From contig JACVRA010000157.1 in the NCBI GenBank assembly GCA_019828545.1, positions 1 to 64,000 on the forward strand: a stretch of 64,000 bases of DNA. Reading direction: 5' to 3'. Each line of letters begins with the position of its first letter. Within the stretch, counting starts at the first letter, position 1. The stretch is from Paracamarosporium sp. OC-R06-R3 (Eukaryota; Ascomycota; Dothideomycetes; Pleosporales; Didymosphaeriaceae). The translations under genes were made by a program, and so were the position numbers. The notes under the pieces are model-generated. The model had not been told where the DNA came from and ran no database searches. It was given only the letters and a program-made list of their open reading frames with translations. Below, one piece after another: positions 11,155 through 22,611 of the stretch.

Positions 11155-11964
11155 ATGGTTGACTCCTATCGAAATTCCGGTAGTGGCGAACGTCAGAAGT
11201 CCAGCGGGAAACACACTCGTCACGTGCACTTTGAGGACGAAGTCGATGGTCACTCTCGCAGTCATCCTCGCGACATACCTCGCGGCTCATACTCTCGAAA
11301 CCCTGATCAGAAAGACGCCATACGCCATGCAAACCACAGCTCCGACGACCGAAGTCGCCGCACAGATTCCTCGAAGGTTACTCGCACCTCGCACACTTCC
11401 CACCACAGCACAAGCCGGAACACATACGATCCTGACCGCGACCGTCACCAAGCTCACCATTCCCAAGACCCCAAAAAGTCTAGTCCAACCACCCACCGCC
11501 GCTACTACAAATACGACCTCCCACCATCCCAAGCTACACACCACACCTCCGAACCCCACCACCGCACCCCCCGCCCACCAAAAGAACACACATACGACCA
11601 CCGCACCCACCGCACCCCCTCTCCCTGCACAACAACACATCGCTATTCCCGCGACTTATCAGACCGGCACCACCCTCGATCCTCTTCCACCTCCTCCTCG
11701 CAAACACACCACAACTCCCACAGCCACCACCACCACACCTCCTACACCTACATCCGCGAAACCACCTACTCAAGCGATACATACCCACGCTCATACTCAC
11801 GTCAAGGTCCGGATTACGAGAAATCCCACCATTCACAGGGAGATGTGCGGCGTACACGTGTTCCTGAGGTTCATCCCGCGATCAGGAATTGGCGGCCTAT
11901 TCCGGATCCGAGGGTATTCGATGAGTATGAGGTTTGGGGGAGGGTTTGGGTGAGGAGGTGGTGA
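11155..11964 (+). CDS. His/Ser/Arg-rich disordered hypothetical protein (269 aa)
   Basis: An ATG-initiated frame of 269 codons rich in His, Ser, Arg, Tyr and Thr with no globular core. The start reads MVDSYRNSGSGERQ and soon after HVHFEDEVDGHSRSH. The last 40 residues (HPAIRNWRPIPDPRVFDEYEV) are the only part that looks folded. The frame at 11108-11953 is almost as long (281 codons, Thr/Pro-rich), but it lacks any ordered segment and looks like a shadow. No family recognised and function unknown. Confidence 0.5.
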   Translation: MVDSYRNSGSGERQKSSGKHTRHVHFEDEVDGHSRSHPRDIPRGSYSRNPDQKDAIRHANHSSDDRSRRTDSSKVTRTSHTSHHSTSRNTYDPDRDRHQAHHSQDPKKSSPTTHRRYYKYDLPPSQATHHTSEPHHRTPRPPKEHTYDHRTHRTPSPCTTTHRYSRDLSDRHHPRSSSTSSSQTHHNSHSHHHHTSYTYIRETTYSSDTYPRSYSRQGPDYEKSHHSQGDVRRTRVPEVHPAIRNWRPIPDPRVFDEYEVWGRVWVRRW

Positions 11965-13179
11965 GGGGTGGTGTTTGGGTGGAGGGGGTGTTGGGTTTGT
12001 TTGGTGGGTTGGTGGCAGAAGGGTTGAGATGGTACGGGAACGGTTTCTCTTGGATGAGAAGGGCTGGGCTGGGCTGTGGTGTTGGGGTGGCTGGGGAAAT
12101 TCGAGGAAGTTGGGAGGTCTCGGGCTGCTTGGAGGGTGTAGGATACGGGACTGGTGGTTGTGTCATGTATCATAGAACTTCTCAGTAAGGGGCTTGTTAT
12201 GGAATGATATTCATGACGATACTTGCTATTTTATGATTCAATTTTTGATCTCCTAATGTCTGAATGCTGATCCCGACAACCGTGAAAATAGTTGTTTTGT
12301 GGATACATACGCATGTTTAGACTGCGCTTAAGAATGTGTCGTAATCCGTCGACATAGTCAGTTATCAGCAGTCCTGTATATTTTAGATAAAACGTAAAGA
12401 GAAGTGTGATGATGAGTGGACCGTACGCGAGGCGTTCCATACTGATATACGATGTAGACTACTTGTCGATTCTACAGCAATCATTTTTCATAGCATCCTA
12501 GCTCCCAACAGGGGTAAAATTGATATTATTCACGTTATTGAGAGATCTTTCAAGGACATCTGTTATCTTTATGTACATTACCCATGTTCATTTGCGACAG
12601 TAGGTTATAGTCACTTGTCTGGAGGTGTAGATCTTGAAGAGTAAGACTGTGGACTTTAATTATTAACTTAAGGTACGGGGTGTGCGTACTGGCAGTTTCT
12701 CCGCGCTAACGGTAATATCGTTAGAACTCGTCTGACAGCGAGGAAGCTTTCGCTACTCTCAGCATGTAGTGGTGTGTCTGTAAAACCCCATACCGTAGAT
12801 TATTGCATATAAGAGGAGACCAGTGTAGAGCAGATAACTAATGAAATAACGGTGCGTAGGGATAGAAGTGGGGCCTACAGCCTCTGATTGGTTATACATC
12901 ATAAGACGCTAAACCTACCGCAGACGTGCTTCCAGGAGTAACTGTGCCGCATGGCCGTGGATTTCTCGACGGCTGCCTTGGGCTGATGTTATTATACCCC
13001 GCGCTGCCTGCAATCTCGTAAAGGTGGCCTCCCTGTTACCTACACCCACACTCTCCGCCAGGAGCTCACAACCCAACTCATCTCTCCAACTAAGAGGGAA
13101 GTCACTGTCTTTTTTCGAAGGCAATTTTGTCTATGCTATAGTTCTATAACGGCGAATCACCTAAACCATCCTTATCAAT
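11965..13179. other. Intergenic, moderately AT-rich
   Basis: No supported gene. A 69-codon minus-strand frame at 12915-13124 begins 55 bp from the HET gene start but has no recognisable features. The remainder is promoter and 3' flanking sequence. Confidence 0.45.
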
Positions 13180-15374
13180 ATGATTTGTGTTATATGCACA
13201 AACGTGAACGTCGATGGGCAGACGCATACTCACCACCAGACCTGCGAGACTTTCAAGAACTCCGTTGACTTGGGATGCTACATTTGCCATCGTCTCTGGG
13301 CAGCTCTAACGCTCGATGAACGATGCGCTGTTTCGGCTTTGGCCGAGTCAGGGTTAAATCCTGGCAGCAATGCGACTGAAGTCTCAGCGGACAGTGAACC
13401 GACCAGTTCCATGCAAAATTGTATCACCAAAGCTTGGTCTCACGAAGGTACTAGGTACGGACATCCAGGGTGTTACCTATTGGCCCTTTCTTTCAGCGCT
13501 AGGGCAACGTCTCCTCAAACGTTGGTTCCAGCTAGGGATTACTGGCGTGCATCAGTTATGGTGCAGCCTCTTGATGGTAAGACTAAGCCCGATTGTAATT
13601 GAACTCATGTACATGAATGAATGAATCGTGTCTCTTTATTCATTATTTTATTCTATTGTTATCTGCTCTTTCCAAGGAACAATCATGATTTGACCAACCT
13701 TTAGGTCCACAGCCATACGATCTCGGAGGGAGTCTTTCTCATAGTACAAAATCGGCTCAGACCTTGTCTATTGCAAGAAGTTGGATCGATGAATGTGTGG
13801 CGAAACATCAACACTGCAACAATTCTACCAAAGCAAGTCTTTGGTATCCAACACGTCTTCTCGACTGTGGATCCGTTGAAAGCTCGGAAACGTCGTTTCG
13901 GTTAATTGAGACCAACAAAGTGTCTCTTAATGAGCCATACATGACACTCAGTCATTGTTGGGGAGGTGCCAAATGTCTAAAGCTAACAATGAGCAACTAT
14001 GCCCAACTCTTCGATACAATCCCCCTGTCTCTCCTTCCCCAGGTGTACCAAGACGCCACGTACATCACTCGTCAAATGGGTATAAGATATCTCTGGATCG
14101 ATTCTCTCTGTATCATTCAGGACGGAGATGGGCTTTTGGACTGGATAAGAGAAGTACAGGTTATGGGACAAGTCTATTTGAACTCATACTGCAATATCTC
14201 TGCCGCGAATGCATCAGGCGGTGATCATACTCTCTTCAACACCCGAAACCCAGAGGCCCTCGTTCCACAAACTATTGACATCACCATGAATGGCTGCTTA
14301 CGCACTTGTCATATCTTCGATTACCAATTCTGGGAGGCCGAAGTATCTCACGCATTAATCAATACTCGAGGTTGGGTCCTCCAAGAGCGGCTCTTGTCGC
14401 CCCGAGTCCTGCACTTCGGTGAGCGCCAGGTGCTCTGGGAATGCCGGCAGAAGGATGCCGCTGAAGTTTACCCGGACGGCCTTCCTAAGAGGAAATCTCA
14501 GTTAGAGGCTCGCTTAGAGGCTCGCTTGAAGAACCTTGTCCCAGGTCGTCTTATTGTGAACAACGAAACCGATAGCAACGTTGCGGCATATAAGTATTGG
14601 TTCCAAGTTGTATTTGCATATGCAGCCTGCGAGCTTTCGTTTCCTGGTGACAAACTGGTCGCTATATCAGCCATCGCGAAAGTGATAAGAGATATCTTGC
14701 GAGATGAGTATGTCGCTGGCATGTGGCGTCGCTATCTGGAGTTCGAGCTTCTTTGGTCGCTCATACCGAGCAGTATGCATACTGCGTCACGGCCCAGCAA
14801 GTACCGCTGTCCAAGTTGGTCGTGGGCGGCCGTGGATGGCAAGCTTACTCCTGGCTTTGTGGATGTCGAGGCCACCTTGTTAATCGAAGTGGTAGATTTG
14901 AAACTGGAGTATTCGACAAACGACAACACAAACTTGGTTCAGGACGGATGGCTGCGATTGCGGGGTGCATTGAAACAGTTGAAACTGGTGCGGTATGGTT
15001 TGTCCAACGCATTAGACTGTGACGATTGGAACATGTTCGTTAATGGACAGCTTACGAGTGTTTTAACAAAATCTATAGACTGGGAGCCACAGCCTCGTGT
15101 CATGCTCGATGCTCTTTATGACCATTTTGAAGAGCAGAACGCGAAGAAAGCTTTGTACTGCATGCCGGCGAGCGTATGCGCTGGTGCTAAAGGGGATATT
15201 TATGCTCTGATATTGGAGGTAGAAGATATGCAAAGGGGCGTATATCGTCGAATTGGACTGGCCCGTGGATGGGGCGAAGAAGTGAAAGAGAAAATGTTAG
15301 CCCGTAGCGAGGGAGAGGACAAGTTTCCATGTGAGGAATATCAGGATGGTCTACATTTGATACGCATTATTTAG
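13180..15374 (+). CDS. HET-domain protein 1 (688 aa)
   Basis: Two exons, 13180-13576 and 13705-15374, with a 128-bp intron (GTAAGA..TTAG) that completes a Gly codon. The N-terminus has Cys pairs (CVICTN, CYICHRLW) typical of the cap before many HET domains. The HET domain (about 250-400) shows YMTLSHCWGG, YLWIDSLCIIQD, NISAANA and RGWVLQERLLSPRVLHF in the expected order. A C-terminal region with YRCPSWSWAAVDG is usual for the family. HET proteins take part in vegetative incompatibility and related cell-death responses; whether this one does is unknown. A second exon predicted from the TTG at 13764 alone would lose the N-terminal third. Confidence 0.88.
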
Positions 15375-15703
15375 ATAACTGTGTTCTCCTTGATAATAAT
15401 TTTATGCTTAGTACGATAGACTTAAGGGTCAGGCGCATAAGGTATTGAAATTATGAAATACCAAAGACACTTGAGTCTTTCCCTATTTTTCCCTTTGCGG
15501 GTAGTGGTAAGCCAGGGTCGTCAATCACGACATCTACAAGCAATCATCGTCTAATGACGTCACCTGACGTTCGACCCCTCAGTACGGATGCATGGGTTAT
15601 AATCATGTGGCTTCAGCTCTCTACGTGCATTTCAACCGTTACACAAGCAAAACTAAGATCACCTCGTTTGCTGCACTTACATTTCCACCAATCAAATCTC
15701 ACG
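15375..15703. other. HET 3' flank and SDR promoter
   Basis: Contains the palindrome TGACGTCA at 15555-15562. An open frame reaches back to 15554, but the conserved SDR N-terminus begins at the ATG at 15704. Confidence 0.5.
15555..15562. promoter_or_regulatory. CRE-like palindrome TGACGTCA
   Basis: A perfect eight-base CRE, the site of Atf1/CREB-type bZIP factors, 142 bp before the SDR start. Regulation by stress or cAMP signalling would be inference. Confidence 0.5.
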
Positions 15704-16612
15704 ATGCCTGTAACCAACAAAGCTCAAGACCTATTCAACGTTAACGGTCTCGTAGCCGTTGTCACAGGTGGTGGTTCAGGCCTCGGTCTGTACGCTGCTC
15801 GAGCCCTCGACGCCAACGGTGCAAAGGTAGTCTACATTGTTGGTCGGCGTGAAGAGACACTTAAGGAGGCAGCGAAAACAGCTGTCAATGGAACCCTGAA
15901 ACCCATCGTCGGCGATGTCACGGACAAGCAGTCTCTCCAGAAGATTGCAGAACGGATTCGCAAGGAGGAAGGCTACATCAACCTTCTTTTTGCAAACGCC
16001 GGCATCAGTGGCCCCAAGCACGCAAGGGACACACCTGACAAACCGACCGTCAAAGACTTCCAACAAACCGTATTCGGACCTGATCCCCAGGAATTCACAC
16101 AGACGCTGCACGTAAACACTACCGCGGTGTTCTACACGGCCATTGCCTTCCTCGACCTACTCGACGAGGGCAACAAGAAGCGCAACGTTCCTCAAGATAG
16201 CCAGATCCTGGTGACCTCAAGCGTGGCGGGCTTCAGTAGATTTTTAGCTTCCTCATTCGCATATTCGACTTCAAAGGCAGCTGTTAATCATCTCGTCAAG
16301 ATGCTGTCAACGTTCTTCAGCCAGAACGGGTTCCATATTCGGGCTAACCTTGTGGCACCCGGACTGTACCCGTCGGAGATGACTCAGGGAAAAACGAAGC
16401 AGATGGAACAGCTGGAAGGAGTCAAGGGGCACGATGCATTCCCAAACGCGTACAAGATGGAGCCTACAGAGAGTCCTGCGGAGAGAACAGGAAGCGAGGA
16501 GGACTTCGCAAGCGTAATCTTGTTCTTGGCGAGCAGGGCAGGAACGTACTTGAATGGCGAGACGCTGTTGACTGATGGTGGGCGACTTTCACAGCTGCCT
16601 AGCGTATACTAA
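15704..16612 (+). CDS. Short-chain dehydrogenase/reductase (302 aa)
   Basis: A classical SDR with NAD(P) fingerprint VVTGGGSGLGLYAARAL (about 22-38), the NAG motif in NAGISG, the Ser region ILVTSSVAGFS and catalytic YSTSK (Tyr-x-x-x-Lys), followed by NLVAPGLYPSEMT. The C-terminal NGETLLTDGG element is usual for cytosolic SDRs. The ATG at 15704 (MPVTNKAQDLFNVNG) was chosen because the Rossmann strand begins about 18 residues later; an in-frame extension to 15554 adds unlikely sequence. Substrate is not predictable. It does not sit in an obvious biosynthetic cluster. Confidence 0.9.
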   Translation: MPVTNKAQDLFNVNGLVAVVTGGGSGLGLYAARALDANGAKVVYIVGRREETLKEAAKTAVNGTLKPIVGDVTDKQSLQKIAERIRKEEGYINLLFANAGISGPKHARDTPDKPTVKDFQQTVFGPDPQEFTQTLHVNTTAVFYTAIAFLDLLDEGNKKRNVPQDSQILVTSSVAGFSRFLASSFAYSTSKAAVNHLVKMLSTFFSQNGFHIRANLVAPGLYPSEMTQGKTKQMEQLEGVKGHDAFPNAYKMEPTESPAERTGSEEDFASVILFLASRAGTYLNGETLLTDGGRLSQLPSVY

Positions 16613-16943
16613 ATATTCTATTGCTTGAGTCGTTTTGTACGAGTAGAGGAACTACTTGTATATTGTGAAGTGTTGGCGATGACGCAACATGGATCGGTAT
16701 ATGAACCGATCGTCTTGGCCCGTGCGCAGAAACGTTTCTCGTGGGACGCGATGTATCAGAAACAATTATCATTGACACCAAACCAAGGATTGGCTCCATG
16801 TTCTATCCTACTGCTTGAGCACCGGCGCGACTCTCTTTCCACCCCTCCTCATGTCTCGGCTTCCTTGCGACGGCTATACAGCATTCTTCCTACTCACTGT
16901 TCGTCAACCGCGCTCGTGTTTGCACGTCTTGTAACAGCCTAAC
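16613..16943. other. Intergenic, promoter of the SPX-EXS gene
   Basis: No gene seen. The downstream gene's short first exon begins at 16944. Confidence 0.5.
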
Positions 16944-19900
16944 ATGAAATTCGCGAAGTATGACCCCCTTTACCACGATGGATTAATGTGGAATTCGAGG
17001 CGGCTGACACGACCAGAGAGCTGGAACGCGACTTGGTGCCTGAATGGCGCGTCAAGTATTTAGATTACAAAGTACAACCCCCACCCCCACCCTCACGATA
17101 GTCTCGATTGCCTCTTCTCACATCGCACAAGGTCGGCAAAAAGAAACTCAAGGCCATCAGGCGTGCGCTCCGAACCGTCAACCAAACGCCTCGCATCCGC
17201 TTCCGTGGGCCTAATGGGTTCACGCCGTCGCCCTACGAAACCGCTCCGAAGTACTCTTTCTTGAACCGCAATCATGGACATACCGCGAGCGTCGAGAGAC
17301 AGCCTGGTGATTTGAGGGCTCTAACACCCGGCAACGACCAGTCAAGCGGGAACCTCCGTGCGAATGGTGCTCAGTCGTCACGGTCTGTTGATGTGCCGAA
17401 GGATGAGGAAGCTCCGCTGAATGCGCAGGAGGACCCGAGGTTTCCTGGCTTGACACGATATGGCAGTATCATCGGATCTCCACCGAAGGGGAAGGATTCC
17501 GCAGGGAAAGCACGGGCGCCGCCTTCATTGAAGCTTCCAGGAGCTGCTCTGGACCCGGACGACGCTTCTTCAAGATCTGTACTACCATCAGAACATTCAA
17601 CACTGAGGAGCAAGACTAATAACTTGCCATACAATGAGGGCCTTGGAACGCCAAATGCGTTTGAGGTTGGCAAGACGCGATTGCCGGGACACGTGAAGTC
17701 TTTGCCGGCAAGGTACAGGAGCATCTTTACTCCTAAGCGCATGAACTCAACACCGGGCACGCCTGTCACTCAGGCGCCGCGACCGCTGCTCAGCCGTGTT
17801 TTCTCCCTGAGCCAGAAGGACCCACCTCCATCCAGCCCGGGCGATGTCCCTCTGGAAGCCTATCGCGAACTTGATCTACGCCAGACGGAATTTTTCCTCT
17901 TCCTTGACAAGGAACTAGAGAAAATTGAGACTTTCTATAAGCAAAAGGAGGATGAGGCCACGGCTCGATTAGCTATCCTGCGAGAACAACTACACATGAT
18001 GAGGGACCGACGTTTGGACGACCTCATAAACCGTCAGGCTGCGAAGATGAAGGCAAAGGCTCAGAAGCAAGCCAAGCATGGCGACGTGGGTATGTCTTTG
18101 ATGAACGGCCGGCCGTCGAGCTCTGGATCAGATGCGCCTGGTGCAGATACCAAGGACAAGACTCAAAATGTCTCTTGGCTTAATCCTTTGGACTCCGCGT
18201 TGCGAGCCGTGCAAGCGGGCAAATACGGAAAAAGTACAAAAGCGATGCAGGATCTTGCGACACCAGCTCTAGGAGCCCAACGTTTTGAGGAACGCCGCGA
18301 TTATATTCGCCACCCAGATACGGATGTTTCGTATGAAACAGCGAAAAGAAAGCTTAAGGTCGCACTGCAAGAGTACTACCGAGGCCTCGAGCTGCTAAAG
18401 TCATATGCTCTACTGAATAGGACCGCTTTCCGTAAGATCAACAAAAAGTACGACAAAGCTGTCAATGCACGACCGTCACTGCGGTACATGACTGAAAAGG
18501 TGAACAAGGCCTGGTTCGTCAATAGCGATGTCATTGAAGGACATATACTAGCGACTGAAGATCTATATGCGAGATACTTCGAAAAGGGCAACCGTAAAGT
18601 GGCCGTTGGTAAACTTCGAATCAAAATTGCCCGTGCTGGGGACTACACCGATCAGTCGTTTCGAAATGGTCTTATGCTGGGCCTGGGCGCCGTCTTTGGC
18701 ATCCAAGGGATCGTCAAGGCGTCCCAATTGCTTTGGTCTGATGATACAACACTGGCAACTAATACTAGTTATCTACTCCAGGTGCGTATCTTACTACTGA
18801 CAAGAGAGCAACGCCTAAAATATATCAGATATATGCAGGATATTTCCTGATGAATTTCTTGTTCATGTTGTTCTGTTTGGACTGTAGGGTTTGGCTTTCG
18901 AGCAAAATCAACTACGTTTTCGTTTTCGAATATGATACCCGCCACCACCTGGACTGGAGGCAACTTGCTGAAGTGAGTGTACCCATTCTCGATCAACTGC
19001 ACCTTCTGACCGGCCTAGCTTCCATCTTTCTTTCTTTTTATGCTCGGCTTCTTCATGTGGCTCAATTTTAGTCAATATGGGGCCGAATCGATGTACATCT
19101 ATTACCCTGTAGTTCTCCTCGGCTTAGCGACCATTTTCTTGTTCAATCCTTTACCGATACTATACCATAGAAGCAGATTCTGGTTGATATTTTCAATGGT
19201 AGGTTGCTCATGCTCAACATTTTGGAGTCTGCTAATTAGGATTAGTGGCGGTTGATATGTGCTGGGTGGTATCCCGTAGAATGGAGGGACTTCTATATGG
19301 GCGATATGTTTTGCTCTCTTACATACAGCATGGGCGTAAGTCTCACATTTATATCAACTAGTCAATCTGCTAACTAATACCATAGAACATCGAGCTATTC
19401 TTCTGTCTCTATGCTAATGAATGGGGCAACCCAGCCCAATGCAACTCGTCGAACTCCCGGCTGCTTGGCTTCTTCTCTACCTTACCTGGCATATGGCGAG
19501 CAGTACAATGTTTCCGCCGTTACCATGATACCGGAAACGCCTTCCCGCATCTTCTCAATCTAGGAAAGTACATGGCAACAATCATCTTCTACATGACACT
19601 CAGCATTTACCGCATCGAGAAAACAACCCCGCACCGCGCGCTCTTCATCACTTTTGCCACTATCAATTCCATCTACACGAGTTTCTGGGACGTCTACTAC
19701 GACTGGAGTCTCGGCGACCCAAACGCCAGACACCCATTCCTCCGGCAGACGCTCGGCTATAAGAAAGTATGGATGTACTACGTCGCCATGGCAATCGACC
19801 CTATCCTGCGCTTCAACTGGATTTTCTACGCCGTCATACCTTTACAGCTCCAACACTCAGCCATTACATCATTCTTCGTTGCTTTCTCTGAAGTCTTCCG

Positions 19901-20444
19901 GAGAGGCATGTGGTCCCTCTTCCGTGTCGAAAACGAGCACTGCTCCAACGTCGGCCACTTCCGTGCCAGCCGCGACGTCCCACTTCCGTACGACTTACCA
20001 TCTTCCAGGACGGACCGCGGTCCATCCCAGGACTACGGCCAACATACCGACGAAGAACAACCACCGTCTCCAAATCTTCGCAGGACAAGCACAGCGCCCA
20101 TGCCGCCCTATGCTTCAGGTGCCGATATCGACCGCACAGCATCAGTGCGCCGTCGCCACGCGTCGTTCGGCGGAGACGCGCAGCAACCTAGTCCCATGGC
20201 GAGGGGCCTGCAGCGCATTGGCACGGCATTCAGAATGGCACATAATCAGGATTTCGAAAAGAAGAAGAAACCCGAACTTGGAGTGAGTACGACGAAGGAT
20301 GATGATAGCGATGATGATGAGGACGAGGAGGCGGACGGGGAAGAGCAGAGTGGGAGCGATAGGGAGGGTCAGGGTCAGAGTCGGAGGGAGATTGAGAGGG
20401 TGAGGGATGAGGTTGAGATCGGGAGGGCGGGGCCGGCGGGATAG
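16944..20444 (+). CDS. SYG1: SPX-EXS protein, Syg1/Xpr1 family (about 1063 aa)
   Basis: Seven exons fit: 16944-16957, 17017-17071, 17132-18781, 18829-18972, 19019-19198, 19246-19335 and 19386-20444. All junctions are GT..AG and in phase. The 14-bp first exon encodes MKFAK, and exon 2 continues LVPEWRVKYLDYK, the canonical SPX start. KKKLKAI and FFLFLDKELEKIETFYKQKE complete the inositol-pyrophosphate-sensing SPX domain. The EXS half has IYAGYFLMNF, SKINYVFVFEYDTRHHLDWR, YPVEWRDFYMGD, ELFFCLYANEW and GKYMATIIFYMTLSIYR, with several membrane spans. Family members export phosphate or regulate it at the plasma or Golgi membrane. The C-terminal tail is acidic and disordered (DDDSDDDEDEEADGEE). Confidence 0.9.
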
Positions 20445-20953
20445 ATGAGTGATTATGTAGTAATGGGTGGTTGTGGTATTAATGGTGGGCTTATGGTGTG
20501 GTGATGTGCATTTATTTTCGTTTTGCTTTGATACTTTGATAATTTGCAAATTTTTCATCCTTGACAAGGCTCTCTCGTAGTGTTTACGGGAAAAAAGGGG
20601 AAGAAGTACAGCTGCATGGGCGGTTGGCAATGAAGTACCGGGTTCACAGCTTGCAGGAGATGGACCCAGATATACTTGTGTAGGACTGTGTAGAAAGAAA
20701 ACCTAACTATCAGTGCTTTATAGTCGCAGGTGGGGCGTGCTCATCTGCTGAAGGCAGAAGCATACGGTCCGTCTGAGGGTTTCTATATTCGCCCGGCGAC
20801 GGCATGCCAGTGCGTAGTGCTTCATCGTAATAATCGAGTTGCTTAAGGCGAATACTCCCAACAATTCACCTAGTGGACAAGGTAACCTTGGAAGCTCTAT
20901 ATGCGAACATTCCACTTATAGAATGTTCCGTATAACGACCAAGATCCATCACA
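20445..20953. other. Convergent intergenic region
   Basis: Lies between the ends of the SPX-EXS and thioesterase-like genes. It holds an inverted repeat at 20905-20928 and otherwise nothing recognisable. Confidence 0.5.
20905..20928. repeat. Inverted repeat GAACATTC / GAATGTTC
   Basis: Two perfect 8-bp arms separated by 8 bp. Each arm also matches the heat-shock-element unit GAAnnTTC. Its place between two convergent gene ends fits a hairpin in a 3' UTR better than a promoter element. Confidence 0.55.
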
Positions 20954-21735
20954 TCAAGTCAGTTCGACACTACCCTCCGGCACACCCCTCCTACTCCTCA
21001 ATCGCCGAGCAAAGAACTGCATAACCGGCAGCGTCTCTTCTCTATTCTGCATCATGCCATCCCCGTTCCTCTTCCACTCTTTCACCTCAGTAAACTCAAA
21101 ACTATCCTTCAATCTCTTGACCGCACTATCCGTCACCTTCGATCCCTGACTCGCCTTGCACAGCAGCACAGGCGTCTTATTCTTCTTCCCCACCGCATTA
21201 AGCGGTGCAGAAAGCGGGAGGCCACCACCAATACTAACCACACCACCTAACTCTTCATCAAGCGAAGCGGCGACTTGCAAAGCTACCATGCCGCCCTGCG
21301 CAAAGCCAAACAAGACTATCTCCCGCGCGGTGAATCCGCATTTTGCGAGTAATCCCTCCTTAATCACTTTGTCTAGAACGACCAACACAGCCTCTTTGAA
21401 CCCAGTGTCCATGTCCATCTCCCCTGTATGCTGATCAAATATCATGTCGTCGCCCCAGTGGAACCCAGGGAGATCGAACGGCAGCGGCTTCGGCGCGCGC
21501 ACAGAGATACATGCTGTCTCTGGGAGATTGAGTTGCGAGCCAAGCCTTGTGAAGGATTCGTGGGTGTCTCCGAGGCCGTGGAGGAGGATTAGGACGTTTG
21601 TGGGTGGTTGGGAGGAGGGTGCTGGGATGATTAGTGGCGGGGTGGAGGCGGGTTGATGGGATGAGGCGTACGAGGGGTGACGCTGAGCGTCACGGTGGAG
21701 GGGAAGTCGGCCTTGGTTGGGAGGCGGCCGGGCAT
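20954..21735 (-). CDS. Acyl-protein-thioesterase-like protein lacking the catalytic triad (243 aa)
   Basis: Two exons, 21672-21735 and 20954-21621, joined over a 50-bp intron with ACTAAT branch site and CCAG end. The protein starts MPGRLPTKADFPSTVTLSVT and continues TNVLILLHGLGDTHESF, the start of the phospholipase/carboxylesterase (APT1/2) alpha/beta-hydrolase fold, then FHWGDDM. The nucleophile elbow, usually GFSQGG, reads GFAQGG. The segment that normally holds catalytic Asp (GxxDxLVP) reads ASQGSKVTDSAV, and the usual MMHS with catalytic His reads MMQN. All three triad positions therefore look replaced while the fold is well kept. It is probably a pseudo-enzyme or binding protein, not a decayed gene, since the frame is intact. 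Confidence 0.82.
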
Positions 21736-22611
21736 GGTGGCGTGCTGCGTTGTGATGTGCACGGCGACATCATGGTGGTGGGGTGAGGCTGCGGAGCTGT
21801 TGTGTGGAGCTGGCAGAGAGACGATGATCTACGCCAAGAGTTGTACGCGAAGCTTGAAGCGAAAGGGTGACATTCCAGGGAACCTTTTGAATTTATGGAA
21901 GTGTGAATTCATTTTGATCAATTGATGGTATTTCGAATTCACGAGCCATTCTACACAAGAACAATACACAACTCATTGCTTCTGCTGTCGGCTCCACCGG
22001 ACAGGGCTCCGCAGACAAGCTTTCGCAAGCAATCTTGGCAAAGCTTGCGCATCCTTGTTCCCTGGCCCTCCCAAACTGTAGCTCCGTCCGATTACGCACG
22101 CGTCCAGACCTTGTCGCCCACTCAAGCCTCCGCCGAACATCCGCCCTGCATCCAAGCGACCCTCAGGCGACGGAATAGCCGGCATCGCCACCAATTGCGA
22201 CCTCAGGAGGCCCACATCTGCGTAATGGCACCATAATGGCGCCCCAGATCAATGATGTGGCTTTATGCACCCACCTTAAGCTACATCACTAGCTGTGGCT
22301 CAGCGGAACTCATTCTTGCTGAGCTCCCTGGAAATGAGGGGCTGTCGTGATGCAATTGGATGAAGATGCCGTACATGGGTTGACGAGTGACGACAGCCGT
22401 CTCAGCTCCTGGGAGCTGCGTCTGGTCCCTGAAGCTGGGTCATGATGAGCTACTGCAGGCAGGAAAGCGTTATTTAAGAGTAGCCTGCTCGCGGGTTTGG
22501 TCTGTCATCTTCAAACCACTTCACTACACACTCAACACTTCCTCTTGATCTTTCTGTGATCAAGACATCTACTCTCAGCTTCAAGTTTTCTTCACATCAC
22601 ACATCGCAAAC
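21736..22611. other. Divergent region between thioesterase-like gene and cipC
   Basis: 876 bp with no supported gene. Short open frames are not convincing. The last 120 bp before cipC are CT-rich, typical of a highly expressed fungal promoter or 5' UTR. Confidence 0.5.

Noticed and set aside
12915..13124. 69-aa minus-strand frame next to HET protein 1
   Set aside because: No recognisable motif; short frames of this size occur by chance throughout the window.
20954..21502. Thioesterase-like protein of 182 aa starting at MRAPKPLP
   Set aside because: The fold's first strands (TNVLILLHGLGDTH) lie upstream in the same frame, and a 50-bp intron with ACTAAT branch site links them to an ATG at 21735.
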